From: Cellulophaga sp. Hel_I_12
GTDB lineage: Bacteria; Bacteroidota; Bacteroidia; Flavobacteriales; Flavobacteriaceae
Assembly: GCF_000799565.1 (NCBI RefSeq)
Contig: NZ_JUHB01000001.1
Location: forward strand, 3,351,501-3,415,500
Direction of reading: 5' to 3'
DNA length: 64,000 nucleotides
The notes beneath the pieces were generated by a model. That model worked only from the letters and a program-made list of their open reading frames with translations, was not told the origin of the DNA and ran no database searches. Shown one piece after another: positions 24,546 through 34,262 of this stretch (positions within the stretch are counted from its first letter, which is position 1; each line of letters begins with the position of its first letter). A program made the translations under genes and the position numbers.

Positions 24546-25499
24546 ATGATAGGAATTGTATATAAATCTACTGGAAGTTGGTACACGGTAAAAGCTAAAG
24601 ACGGGTGCTTTTATGAGTGCAGAATTAAAGGTAAATTTAGAATCCAAGGCATTAAAAGCACCAATCCAGTGGCTGTTGGTGACTCGGTACATTTTGATAT
24701 TGAAAAAATTGGCGATGAAACCATAGGGATTATCACTAAAATTGCAGACCGCAAAAATTATATCATCCGGAAATCGGTAAACTTATCAAAACAGACACAT
24801 ATCATTGCAGCCAATTTAGACCAAGCGTTTTTGATGGTTACCTTAAACAACCCACCTACATCCACCAGTTTTATAGATCGTTTTTTAGTGACTTCAGAGG
24901 CGTATCATATACCTGCCATCTTGCTATTTAATAAGGTAGATACCTATTCTGAGGCCGAATTAGGGGAAGTAAAATACTTAGCTGCCTTATATCGAAATAT
25001 TGGGTATACCTGTATTGGAATATCTGCCACCTCGGGAAAAAATATCGATCAACTTAAAGCCTTGATGCTTGACAAAACCAGTATGTTTTCTGGTCATTCA
25101 GGCGTAGGTAAATCTACTTTGGTAAATGCCATAGAACCAAAATTAAATTTAAAAACGAAGAAAATTTCAGAGCAACATTTACAGGGGCAACACACCACCA
25201 CTTTCGCCGAAATGTTCGATTTAGATATGGGCGCTCGAATCATTGATACGCCAGGAATAAAGGGTTTTGGTATTGTAGACATGGAAAAAGAAGAGATTGG
25301 TGCTTATTTTCCAGAGTTTTTTAAACTAAAACAAAATTGTAAGTTTAATAACTGTTTACATTTAGAAGAACCCAATTGCGCTATTAAAAATGCCTTAGAT
25401 ACCGATGATATTGCATGGAGTAGGTACCGCAGTTATGTACAAATGATTACGGGAGAAGAAGAAAATTATAGAACAGATATTTACGGAGAGAAAAAGTGA
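24546..25499 (+). CDS. rsgA: Ribosome small-subunit-dependent GTPase A
   Basis: A circularly permuted GTPase that acts late in 30S subunit maturation. Order of parts: OB fold (residues 1-75), G4 NKVD (about 138), then G1 GHSGVGKST, G3 DTPGIKGFG, and a C-terminal zinc knuckle with ligands C, C, H and C in NCKFNNCLHLEEPNC. Length 317 is slightly short but complete. It overlaps dtd by 4 bases (GTGA). Confidence 0.96.
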   Translation: MIGIVYKSTGSWYTVKAKDGCFYECRIKGKFRIQGIKSTNPVAVGDSVHFDIEKIGDETIGIITKIADRKNYIIRKSVNLSKQTHIIAANLDQAFLMVTLNNPPTSTSFIDRFLVTSEAYHIPAILLFNKVDTYSEAELGEVKYLAALYRNIGYTCIGISATSGKNIDQLKALMLDKTSMFSGHSGVGKSTLVNAIEPKLNLKTKKISEQHLQGQHTTTFAEMFDLDMGARIIDTPGIKGFGIVDMEKEEIGAYFPEFFKLKQNCKFNNCLHLEEPNCAIKNALDTDDIAWSRYRSYVQMITGEEENYRTDIYGEKK

Positions 25500-25948
25500 G
25501 AGTAGTTTTACAACGAGTTTCAAGAGCAAGTGTTAGGGTTGACAATCAGCTTATTTCAGAAATTAAAAGCGGACTCCTCGTTCTTTTAGGCATTGAAAAT
25601 GCAGATTCAGAAGAAGATACGGAATGGTTGATTCGAAAAATTATCAACTTACGCGTTTTTAATGATGCTGAAGGTATCATGAATAAATCCCTACTCGAAA
25701 GTGGTGGAGGTATTATAGTGGTAAGTCAGTTTACCTTACACGCCAGCACAAAAAAAGGCAATAGACCTTCCTATATTAAGGCTGCAAAACCTGAAATGGC
25801 CACACCGCTTTACGAACACTTTATAAAGCAATTAGAAACCGAATTAGGAAAAAAAGTAGGTACAGGTATTTTTGGTGCCGACATGAAAGTAGATTTGTGT
25901 AACGATGGTCCTGTGACTATTGTTATAGATTCTAAAAACAGAGAATAG
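25496..25948 (+). CDS. dtd: D-aminoacyl-tRNA deacylase
   Basis: Removes D-amino acids (and glycine from tRNA-Ala) from charged tRNA. 150 residues, the usual length, with the two signature motifs SQFTLHA (about residue 79) and NDGPVTI at the C-terminal end. GTG start within the rsgA stop region, so translation is likely coupled to rsgA. Confidence 0.96.
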   Translation: MRVVLQRVSRASVRVDNQLISEIKSGLLVLLGIENADSEEDTEWLIRKIINLRVFNDAEGIMNKSLLESGGGIIVVSQFTLHASTKKGNRPSYIKAAKPEMATPLYEHFIKQLETELGKKVGTGIFGADMKVDLCNDGPVTIVIDSKNRE

Positions 25949-26026
25949 CAGTTTTTTATCGAATTATTTAATGCTTTTGTAAGAAATTATCTTAATTTGG
26001 ATTCACTAAAGACCAAACCAGAAGTA

Positions 26027-27937
26027 ATGCGCTTTTTTATTTTTCTTACAACCCTAATTTTTTGTCAGTTTCTAAGCTCACAAAATCTAAACTACCCATC
26101 TTTCCTCATCGACAAAAGCCTCAAAGAAGACGCGAATGCCGTAGTTCGACACAATGAAATTTCTATAAATATTAATTCTATCGATGAATTAGTAGTCGAA
26201 AAAAGGCGCGTGGTCACTGTTTTAAATAAGCAAGGTGATGACTATGTTAACGCCAGAGAATGGTACGATGATTCTGAAAAAATCACGGCTATTCAAGCTG
26301 TGATATACGATCAGTTAGGAAATGAAATTAATAAAATAAAACAAAATGATTTTAAGGATGTAAGTGCTGTTAGTGGTGGTACAATGTATTCAGATTCTAG
26401 AGTACTTTACTTAGAATATACTCCCGTTTCCTATCCTTACACTGTGGAATTTATTGTTGAAACTAAAACAAAAAATACTGGTTTTATTACGCCCTGGCAA
26501 TTTTTAGATGGGTATTATGTGAGTACAGAAAAAAGCAGGTATACCATTAGCTATGCTTCCCCAGACCTTAAACCTGTTATTAAAGAAAAAAACCTAGAGA
26601 ATAGTACTGTTGTTAAAACAAATACAGAGAATAGTATTACGTATGAAGCAACGAACCTTAAAGCCATTAAATACGAAGAATTAGCGCCATCTTTTATTCA
26701 AATTAGTCCTCAAATACATCCGAGGATGGTGAATTTTAATTATGAAGGTTTTCAAGGTACTATTAATAATTGGCAAGAAGTAGGGTCATGGATGTACGCA
26801 AACCATATTGCTGATAAAGACGAACTTCCACTGCCTACTATAAGCCTTATTAAAGCATTGACAGCGAGTGCAACAAGTGATTTAGAAAAAGCAAAAATAA
26901 TCTATAAATATGTGCAAGACAATACGCGATATATAAGTGTTCAGGTCGGGATTGGTGGTATTCAGCCCATTAGTGCTATTGAGGTTGATAGGGTTAAATA
27001 CGGCGATTGCAAGGGCTTGACAAACTATACAAAGGCCTTGCTTAAAGAAGTGGGTGTCACATCGTACTACGCCCATGTAGAATCAGGGGATACTAAAGTA
27101 AGTTTTGAGACCGATTTTCCAGATTTGTGGGCTGGGGATCATGCGATTTTAGCGATTCCATATGAAAATAAATTGTATTGGATAGACTGCACGTCTCAAG
27201 TGCATCCTTTTGGTTTTATTGGTGATTTTACCGATGGAAGACAGGTTTTATTAATTAAGCCAGAAGGTGGCGAATTGGCAACAACTCCAGCCTATTTAAA
27301 TGGAGATAATTATCAAAAAACCGAAGGGAAATATTCAATTTCAGATGATAATATAGTTCATGGTCAGGTGACGATCTTAACGAAAGGTATTCAATATGAT
27401 AATCATTTTAGAATTAAAGATAAAACACCGGACGATATTGTAAAGTATTACAAGAGTATTTGGAGTTACATCAATAACCTAAATATTGATACATATACTT
27501 TTGAGAATGATATTGATACCGTTGTTTTTCGTGAAAATATAGCGATAACAGCAGACAATTACGCGACTAAAAGTGGTGATCGATTGCTTTTTTCTCCTAA
27601 TTTTTTCAATAAAAATGTCTTTGTTCCTAAACGCTACAGAAACCGACAGTTTCCATTGGAAATTCAACGAGGTTATGTAGATGAGGATGAAATAACCATA
27701 CAATTACCTTTGGATTATACCATTGAAGCGATTCCAGATGCTATTGATATTCTAAGTGATTTTGGAACATATACTTTAAGTTTCAAAGTCTCAGAAGATA
27801 AAAAAAGCATTTTGTACACACGTAAACTATTCATAAAAGAAGGTACATACCCGAAGGAAAGCTATGAATCTTACAGGAACTTTAGAAAAGAAGTTGCTCA
27901 AAATGATAGTTCAAAAATAGTACTGATCAAAAAATAA
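26027..27937 (+). CDS. DUF3857/transglutaminase-like secreted protein, active-site triad present
   Basis: A 636-residue exported protein: signal peptide (residues 1-19, MRFFIFLTTLIFCQFLSSQ), DUF3857 domain in the first half, then a transglutaminase-like core. The predicted Cys-His-Asp triad is complete: C328 (YGDCKGLT), H372 (AGDHAI) and D387 (WIDCTS). The family is widespread in Bacteroidota but its substrate is unknown; peptidase or crosslinking activity is possible. The start is ATG 26027; the 10 codons upstream from TTG 25997 would precede the signal peptide. A paralogue follows 19 bases downstream. Confidence 0.85.
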   Translation: MRFFIFLTTLIFCQFLSSQNLNYPSFLIDKSLKEDANAVVRHNEISININSIDELVVEKRRVVTVLNKQGDDYVNAREWYDDSEKITAIQAVIYDQLGNEINKIKQNDFKDVSAVSGGTMYSDSRVLYLEYTPVSYPYTVEFIVETKTKNTGFITPWQFLDGYYVSTEKSRYTISYASPDLKPVIKEKNLENSTVVKTNTENSITYEATNLKAIKYEELAPSFIQISPQIHPRMVNFNYEGFQGTINNWQEVGSWMYANHIADKDELPLPTISLIKALTASATSDLEKAKIIYKYVQDNTRYISVQVGIGGIQPISAIEVDRVKYGDCKGLTNYTKALLKEVGVTSYYAHVESGDTKVSFETDFPDLWAGDHAILAIPYENKLYWIDCTSQVHPFGFIGDFTDGRQVLLIKPEGGELATTPAYLNGDNYQKTEGKYSISDDNIVHGQVTILTKGIQYDNHFRIKDKTPDDIVKYYKSIWSYINNLNIDTYTFENDIDTVVFRENIAITADNYATKSGDRLLFSPNFFNKNVFVPKRYRNRQFPLEIQRGYVDEDEITIQLPLDYTIEAIPDAIDILSDFGTYTLSFKVSEDKKSILYTRKLFIKEGTYPKESYESYRNFRKEVAQNDSSKIVLIKK

Positions 27938-27956
27938 ACCAATAAATTTAACTGAA

Positions 27957-29978
27957 ATGAAAAACCTATTATGTTCACTATTCCTTTTATTTTTTCTTTT
28001 TTCCGTAAAAGCTCAAAATTATGATTTTGGAAAAGTATCTGAAGAAGAATTAAAGGAAAAATTTCACCCTACTGATTCATCAGCTTCTGCAGCTGTTTTA
28101 TATCGTTCTCTTAACCTTACATATGAATATTCTCAATCAACTGGTTTTAAATTAGTTACAGAAGTGCGAGAGCGTATTAAAATTTACAAAAAAGAAGGCT
28201 TTAATTATGCGACGGTATCAGAATTATTATATTTGAGTGATTCTGGTACTGATAAAGAATCATTTAGAGGACTAAAAGCGTATACCTATAATTTACAAGA
28301 TGGTAAAATAGATGAGAGCAAATTAAAAAGTAACGAAACTTTTACCGAAGAAGTATCAAAATATTATGAAAGAGAAAAATTCACCTTGCCTAATGTAAAG
28401 GAAGGAAGCGTTATAGAGTTTATGTACGCTATACATTCGCCCTTTTTTTATAATATAGATGAGATTGTGCTCCAATATGATATTCCCATCAAAAAACAAG
28501 AAATATCGGTGCAAATACCTGAATATTTTGCTTTCAATCCCAATGTAAAAGGGTACTTAAATGTTTTTCCAAAAGAAAGCAAAAAATCGGGTAATATTGT
28601 TTTAAACAGTAAAACGCGGAGTGGTGGATCATTTAATGAGGCGCCTAAAACCACTGTTAATAGGAATGTCATTGATTATATCATTAATATATCAGAGTTT
28701 TCCATGCAGGATGTTCCAGCTCTAAAGGAGGAACCTTATGTAGATAATATTAATAATTATAGATCAGCGGTGAATTACGAGTTGCAGTATATTAACTTTC
28801 CTGAAGAACCTATGAAAACCTATGCCACCACATGGGAAAAAGTAGCAAAAAGTATTTATGATAGTCCCGATTTTGGTAGCCAAATAAATAATACACGCTA
28901 TTTCAAGGATGATTTAATCCAAATTTTAGCCAATTCATCCACTGATGTTGAAAAAATGAACAGTATTTTTTTCTATGTTCAAAAAACTATGAACTGGAAT
29001 AACTATTACAGTAAATATACTGACCAAGGAGTAAAAAAAGCATTCAAGGAAAAAACAGGAAATGTAGCAGATATCAACCTAATGCTAGTCGCCATGTTAA
29101 AAGAAGCAGGTTTAAAAGCGTTTCCAGTGTTGGTAAGTACGAAAAATAACGGAATTCCAATTTTCCCTACACGAGAAGGTTTTAATTATGTAATTGCCTC
29201 CGCAGAAATAAATAATGAAATTGTTTTGCTCGATGCTACCAATAAATATGCAGAGCCTAATGTAATTCCGAATAGGGCATTAAATTGGTTTGGTAGGCTT
29301 ATTAAAGAAGATGGTTCCTCTGTATCAATTCTATTAGGTGCTGCAGCTCAGTCGGGAGAAGTAAATATGATTCAAGCTACTTTGAGCAATAATGGTACGC
29401 TTAAGGGCGCAATGCGGACTATATACAATAAATATAATGCCTATAATTTTAGAAATTCTAACAACGAAATTAGTGAGGATTCTTATATAGAAAAGCTTGA
29501 AAATAAATATAATGGGATGGAAATTTCTAATTATACTTTAGATCATAAAAATGATTTAGGTGAAGCCATTACTGAAAAATTTGATTTTTATGTAGAAAAT
29601 CAGGCAGATGTAATAGGAGACAAAATTTATTTTTCACCATCTTTATTCAAAACCGAAAAACTAAATCCGTTTAAACAAGAAGAAAGAAACTATCCCGTAG
29701 ATTTCGGTTATGCTTGGCAAGAGCGATTAATGGTGAATGTCACGATTCCGGAAGGCTATAAAATTGAGTCAATACCAGAACCAATAGCTTTTAACTTACC
29801 CAATAATCAAGGGTCTTTTAAATACAATCTTTCAAACTCAGAGAAGGAAATAAAAATAGTGGTTACTATTGATATTAGCACTTCTATGATACCAGTACAA
29901 GAGTATAGTGCTCTAAAAGAATTCTATAAACTTTTAGTGGAGAAAGAAACAGAAAAGGTAGTTTTATCAAAAATTTAG
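27957..29978 (+). CDS. DUF3857/transglutaminase-like secreted protein, active-site triad lost
   Basis: A 673-residue paralogue of the preceding protein with signal peptide MKNLLCSLFLLFFLFSVKAQ. Aligning the transglutaminase core by its flanking helix (MLVAMLKEAGL here, TKALLKEVGV in the neighbour) puts V370 where the catalytic Cys should be and Y411 where the His should be; D426 is kept. It is therefore probably non-catalytic and may bind a substrate or partner of the active neighbour. Conservation of this loss could not be checked. Confidence 0.82.
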   Translation: MKNLLCSLFLLFFLFSVKAQNYDFGKVSEEELKEKFHPTDSSASAAVLYRSLNLTYEYSQSTGFKLVTEVRERIKIYKKEGFNYATVSELLYLSDSGTDKESFRGLKAYTYNLQDGKIDESKLKSNETFTEEVSKYYEREKFTLPNVKEGSVIEFMYAIHSPFFYNIDEIVLQYDIPIKKQEISVQIPEYFAFNPNVKGYLNVFPKESKKSGNIVLNSKTRSGGSFNEAPKTTVNRNVIDYIINISEFSMQDVPALKEEPYVDNINNYRSAVNYELQYINFPEEPMKTYATTWEKVAKSIYDSPDFGSQINNTRYFKDDLIQILANSSTDVEKMNSIFFYVQKTMNWNNYYSKYTDQGVKKAFKEKTGNVADINLMLVAMLKEAGLKAFPVLVSTKNNGIPIFPTREGFNYVIASAEINNEIVLLDATNKYAEPNVIPNRALNWFGRLIKEDGSSVSILLGAAAQSGEVNMIQATLSNNGTLKGAMRTIYNKYNAYNFRNSNNEISEDSYIEKLENKYNGMEISNYTLDHKNDLGEAITEKFDFYVENQADVIGDKIYFSPSLFKTEKLNPFKQEERNYPVDFGYAWQERLMVNVTIPEGYKIESIPEPIAFNLPNNQGSFKYNLSNSEKEIKIVVTIDISTSMIPVQEYSALKEFYKLLVEKETEKVVLSKI

Positions 29979-29982
29979 GATT

Positions 29983-30306
29983 ATGAATATTACCAATGCA
30001 CAAAAGGCAGTTGACGATTGGATTAAGGAGCATGGTGTTCGTTATTTTAATGAACTCACCAATATGGCGCAACTTACAGAAGAAGTAGGAGAGGTGGCGC
30101 GTATTATTGCTCGCAGGTATGGTGAACAAAGTGAAAAAGAATCGGATAAAGCAAAAGATTTAGGGGAAGAACTGGCTGATGTTGTATTTGTGGTATTGTG
30201 TTTGGCAAACCAAACAGGAATAGATTTACAAAAAGCTTTTGATGAAAAATTAGCTTTAAAAACCAAACGCGATCATGATCGGCATCACAACAACAAAAAG
30301 CTCTAA
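29983..30306 (+). CDS. MazG-like nucleotide pyrophosphohydrolase
   Basis: A 107-residue all-alpha NTP pyrophosphohydrolase. The metal-binding motif is EEVGE (about residues 31-35) followed by EELADVVFVV (about 63-72), the ExxE...ExxD pattern of the MazG/dUTPase superfamily. Such proteins remove aberrant nucleoside triphosphates. It starts only 4 bases after the DUF3857 gene, so it is probably in the same transcript, although no functional link is evident. Confidence 0.88.
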   Translation: MNITNAQKAVDDWIKEHGVRYFNELTNMAQLTEEVGEVARIIARRYGEQSEKESDKAKDLGEELADVVFVVLCLANQTGIDLQKAFDEKLALKTKRDHDRHHNNKKL

Positions 30307-30404
30307 TTAGGCCAATTTTAGTAACTAGAATTTATTTAAAAGACTTCTTGCCCTATATTTACAGCTTCATTTGTTCAATTTAAAACTTTATTACAGCTAC
30401 TATT

Positions 30405-31628
30405 TTGAAACTACATTTAAACTCGCCGGTAACGAATCTCATTGAGGCTACCCTAAAAATTACAGGCTCTAAAAGCGAATCTAATCGTATTTTACTGCTG
30501 CAAGCATTGTATCCGAATGTCAGTATTGAAAACACCTCAAATTCTGATGATGCTCAAGTCATGCAACAAGGTTTAAAAATTAGTGAAGGCGAGGTAGATA
30601 TTCATCACGCAGGAACGGCTATGCGTTTTTTAACAGCTTATTTTGCTATGCAAGAAGGCAAAGAGGTCGTTTTAACAGGCTCGCAGCGGATGACTGAGCG
30701 CCCAATTGGTGTTTTGGTAGAGGCTTTAAAAAGCTTAGGGGCCGATATCAGTTATGTTAATAATGAAGGGTTTCCTCCTTTAAAAATTACAGGTAAAAAG
30801 ATCACAAAGCAAAAAGTAACACTTCCAGCCGATATGAGCAGCCAATATATTTCGGCCTTACTATTAAACGCATCGAGCTTAGAAAACGGATTGGAAATAA
30901 CCTTAGTAGGTAAAATAACTTCTGTTCCCTATATACAAATGACACTTGCTTTATTATCTCAATTAGATATTGAAAATACTTTTGAAGGGAATATCATTAA
31001 AGTTTTTCCTAAAAAAGAAGTAAGGGCTAAAACTTTGGTGGTAGAGTCTGACTGGAGTTCCGCATCTTATTTTTATAGTATTTGCGCACTAGCGGATATA
31101 GGTTCTAAAATCACCTTATCAGCCTATAAAGAAAATAGCCTTCAAGGCGATAGTGTTTTAGCAACAATTTACAAGAGTTTTGGTGTAGAAACAACTTTTA
31201 ATAGGCATCAAGTCATCCTTAAAAAAATAGCCCATCATCAAACGACTGGATTACATATAGATTTAGCAAACGCACCCGACATTGCACAAACCATAGCGGT
31301 GAGTTGTTTCGGATTGGGAATGGAATGTCATTTAACTGGCTTACACACCCTAAAAATTAAAGAAACCGATCGTTTAGAAGCATTAAAAACAGAGTTGTCA
31401 AAACTAGGTGCTAAGATCTCGGTAACGGACAAAACACTTAGTTTAAATGCTTCAAACGAAATAAAGAAAAATAGAGCTATAGACACCTATAATGATCATA
31501 GAATGGCTATGGCTTTTGCCCCTTTAGCCTTAAGAACATCAATTTTTATTAATGATGCAGAAGTGGTTTCAAAATCGTATCCCGACTTTTGGAAAGATAT
31601 GATTTCAATGGGTATTCAGGTAGAATGA
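30405..31628 (+). CDS. aroA: 3-phosphoshikimate 1-carboxyvinyltransferase (EPSP synthase)
   Basis: Makes EPSP from shikimate 3-phosphate and PEP, the penultimate step to chorismate. 407 residues. Substrate motifs are KITGSKSESNR near the N-terminus, HAGTAMRFL and GSQRMTERPIG in the middle, and KETDRLEAL and YNDHRMAMA near the C-terminus. It begins with TTG; no in-frame ATG lies nearby and the N-terminus aligns with the family from this codon. It lies outside the phe/tyr operon and without the leader-type control seen there. Confidence 0.95.
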   Translation: MKLHLNSPVTNLIEATLKITGSKSESNRILLLQALYPNVSIENTSNSDDAQVMQQGLKISEGEVDIHHAGTAMRFLTAYFAMQEGKEVVLTGSQRMTERPIGVLVEALKSLGADISYVNNEGFPPLKITGKKITKQKVTLPADMSSQYISALLLNASSLENGLEITLVGKITSVPYIQMTLALLSQLDIENTFEGNIIKVFPKKEVRAKTLVVESDWSSASYFYSICALADIGSKITLSAYKENSLQGDSVLATIYKSFGVETTFNRHQVILKKIAHHQTTGLHIDLANAPDIAQTIAVSCFGLGMECHLTGLHTLKIKETDRLEALKTELSKLGAKISVTDKTLSLNASNEIKKNRAIDTYNDHRMAMAFAPLALRTSIFINDAEVVSKSYPDFWKDMISMGIQVE

Positions 31629-31903
31629 TTTGAAAATTTTTTAGTGATAAAATGTAGCAAAGAATCTCACGAAGCAATTTTAATTTTCACAAAGCACATA
31701 TGATTTTTCCATAATTAGAAATTATAGAGCTAGTTCCAGGCAATTAAGCGGAACCCAATTTTTATAGTTGAACTTTTGTATTGAGCCAATCTGTAATGTC
31801 AGTTTAACCTCTTCCTATCTTACCACTAGCTCACTTTTTAGGATACAAAACCCATCATCCAAAACCTAATTACCACGTTTCCAAAATATAAACACGTATT
31901 TAC
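31629..31903 (+). other. Intergenic region between aroA and queA
   Basis: AT-rich, no convincing gene. It holds a decayed copy (31656-31700) of the repeat at 1554-1610, with AATCTCACGAAG and TTTCACAAAGCAC. Nothing else is recognised before the queA promoter. Confidence 0.5.
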
Positions 31904-31935
31904 TTGACAAGGCCCTATTCATAATAGTATCTTTG
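31904..31935 (+). promoter_or_regulatory. Promoter of queA
   Basis: TTGAC at 31904-31908 and TATCTTTG at 31928-31935, with a 21-bp spacer after TTG. Both boxes match the Bacteroidota consensus, and the predicted start is about 25 bases before the ATG. Confidence 0.75.
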
Positions 31936-31966
31936 CAATCGCATAAACAATAACAAAAAAATCTAT

Positions 31967-33016
31967 ATGAAATTATCCGGTTTTAGCTTTGAACTTCCTG
32001 AAGAACTTTTAGCAGAATACCCATCAGAAAATAGAGATGAATCTCGATTGATGGTAATTCATAGAGAGACAGGTAAAATTGAACATAAAATGTTCAAAGA
32101 CATGATTGATTATTTCGATGAAGGTGATGTCATGGTGTTGAATAATACCAAGGTGTTTCCGGCCAGACTCTATGGTAATAAAGAAAAAACAGGAGCACGT
32201 ATAGAAGTTTTCTTGTTGAGAGAATTAAACGAAGAACAACGTTTATGGGATGTTTTAGTGGATCCAGCACGAAAAATTAGAATTGGTAATAAATTGTATT
32301 TTGGGGATGATGATACTTTAGTCGCTGAGGTAATTGACAATACGACGTCTAGAGGTAGAACACTTCGTTTCTTATACGATGGTTCTTATACCGATTTTAG
32401 AAAAAAATTAAAAGAATTGGGTGATACACCATTACCTAAATACATTAAAAGAGAAACTGAAGCTTCGGATGCAGAGCGCTACCAAACTATTTATGCAAAA
32501 CATGAAGGAGCAGTAGCCGCCCCAACAGCAGGCTTACATTTTTCTAAGCATTTGTTAAAACGACTGGAAATAAAAGGAATTGATTTTGCAGAACTTACCT
32601 TGCATGTTGGTTTAGGTACTTTTAACCCTGTTGAGGTTGAAGATTTATCTAAACATAAAATGGATAGCGAAGAGCTTATTATTGAAGAAAAGGCTACCGA
32701 AATAGTAAACAATGCTAAAAAGCATAAAAGGAGAATTTGTGCTGTTGGTACTACGGCTATGCGTGGTTTAGAAAGTGGAGTATCTTCTCAGCAAACCTTA
32801 AACACCTACGAGGGCTGGACCAATAAATTTATTTTCCCCCCCTACGATTTCAGTATTGCGAATTGTATGATTACGAATTTTCATTTGCCAAAATCAACTT
32901 TGTTAATGATGGTTTCGGCATTTATGGGCCATGATTTAATGAAAAAAGCCTATAAAGAAGCTATTCTAGAGCAATATAAATTTTATTCTTATGGCGATGC
33001 CATGTTAATTATATAA
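31967..33016 (+). CDS. queA: tRNA preQ1(34) S-adenosylmethionine ribosyltransferase-isomerase
   Basis: Transfers and rearranges the ribosyl group of SAM onto preQ1 in tRNA, giving epoxyqueuosine. 349 residues, the usual length. Motifs [36 protein letters not shown] and [17 protein letters not shown] are characteristic. It has its own promoter and terminator, so it is monocistronic. Confidence 0.97.
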   Translation: MKLSGFSFELPEELLAEYPSENRDESRLMVIHRETGKIEHKMFKDMIDYFDEGDVMVLNNTKVFPARLYGNKEKTGARIEVFLLRELNEEQRLWDVLVDPARKIRIGNKLYFGDDDTLVAEVIDNTTSRGRTLRFLYDGSYTDFRKKLKELGDTPLPKYIKRETEASDAERYQTIYAKHEGAVAAPTAGLHFSKHLLKRLEIKGIDFAELTLHVGLGTFNPVEVEDLSKHKMDSEELIIEEKATEIVNNAKKHKRRICAVGTTAMRGLESGVSSQQTLNTYEGWTNKFIFPPYDFSIANCMITNFHLPKSTLLMMVSAFMGHDLMKKAYKEAILEQYKFYSYGDAMLII

Positions 33017-33033
33017 TTATTGTTTAATTAAAC

Positions 33034-33079
33034 AACCTGCTACTGCTAGAACAAAAATTTAGCGTAGCAGGTTTTTTTT
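33034..33079 (+). terminator. Terminator of queA
   Basis: AACCTGCTAC (33034-33043) pairs with GTAGCAGGTT (33064-33073), with an inner GCTA/TAGC stem, followed by eight Ts. Confidence 0.85.
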
Positions 33080-33095
33080 ATCCTATCTTTAACCT

Positions 33096-34139
33096 GTGGA
33101 AACTATTCAAAAGAAAGACATTCGAGCACTGACACGTGAGCAACTTCGTGAGTTTTTTGAAGCCAACGGCGACAAAGCTTTTCGAGGTAATCAAGTGTAT
33201 GAATGGCTTTGGCAAAAATCTGCTCACTCCTTTGAGGTGATGACGAACCTATCGAAGGCCACAAGAGATATGTTAGAAAGTAATTTCGTCATCAACCATA
33301 TCAAGGTTGATGTTATTCAACGAAGTACGGATGGCACCATAAAAAATGCGGTTCGTTTGCATGATGATTTAATAGTAGAATCGGTTTTAATTCCTACAAA
33401 AACAAGAACTACAGCCTGTGTCTCAAGTCAAGTTGGCTGCAGTTTAGACTGTAAGTTTTGTGCTACTTCGCGATTAAAGCGCATGCGAAACTTAAACCCT
33501 GATGAAATTTATGATCAAGTGGTGGCCATTGACAATGAAAGCAGATTGTATTTTGATCGTCCGCTAAGCAACATCGTATTCATGGGGATGGGAGAGCCTT
33601 TAATGAATTACAACAACGTTTTAAAGGCTATAGAGAAAATTACATCTCCTGAAGGCTTGGGGATGTCTCCAAAGCGAATTGTAGTTTCTACTTCAGGCGT
33701 ACCAAAAATGATTAAAAAAATGGCCGATGATGAGGTTAAATTTAAACTAGCTGTTTCCCTACACTCCGCAATTGATGCCACAAGAACATCTATAATGCCC
33801 TTTAACGCCAAATTTACACTCAGTGATTTACGCGAATCATTGCAATACTGGTATGCGAAAACAAAAAGTAGAATTACCTATGAATATGTGGTTTGGAAAG
33901 GTATAAATGACCAACAAAGCGATGTTGATGCCCTCGTTGATTTTTGCAAATTTGCACCTTCAAAGGTTAATTTAATAGAGTATAACCCTATTGATGATGG
34001 GCAGTTTCAACAAGCTTCTAATGCTGCCATAGATATGTATGTGCATACCTTAGAAAAAAATAATATCGCAGTAACTGTACGCCGTTCTCGTGGAAAAGAT
34101 ATCGATGCCGCTTGCGGACAATTAGCGAACAAATCATAA
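33096..34139 (+). CDS. rlmN: 23S rRNA (adenine2503-C2)-methyltransferase
   Basis: A radical SAM enzyme that methylates A2503 of 23S rRNA and A37 of some tRNAs. The cluster motif is CSLDCKFC. The GMGEP motif follows, and the second catalytic cysteine lies in the C-terminal DAACGQL. 347 residues. Start is GTG 33096. A TATCTTTA box at 33084-33091 ends 4 bases before it, so the message may be leaderless. Confidence 0.95.
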   Translation: METIQKKDIRALTREQLREFFEANGDKAFRGNQVYEWLWQKSAHSFEVMTNLSKATRDMLESNFVINHIKVDVIQRSTDGTIKNAVRLHDDLIVESVLIPTKTRTTACVSSQVGCSLDCKFCATSRLKRMRNLNPDEIYDQVVAIDNESRLYFDRPLSNIVFMGMGEPLMNYNNVLKAIEKITSPEGLGMSPKRIVVSTSGVPKMIKKMADDEVKFKLAVSLHSAIDATRTSIMPFNAKFTLSDLRESLQYWYAKTKSRITYEYVVWKGINDQQSDVDALVDFCKFAPSKVNLIEYNPIDDGQFQQASNAAIDMYVHTLEKNNIAVTVRRSRGKDIDAACGQLANKS

Positions 34140-34262
34140 GGTGCAACCCTTAAACTAAATAGCGAACACGAGCTCAATTAATATTTTAGAATGGTTTTAT
34201 CTGAATCCTTTTTGTTAATTTAGCATCTTACAATTTATAAGCCCAACTCGGGATAATTGCTA

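Noticed and set aside
27957..29978. Second DUF3857 gene as a pseudogene
   Set aside because: The frame is full length with an intact signal peptide; only the catalytic residues differ, which suggests a changed function rather than decay.
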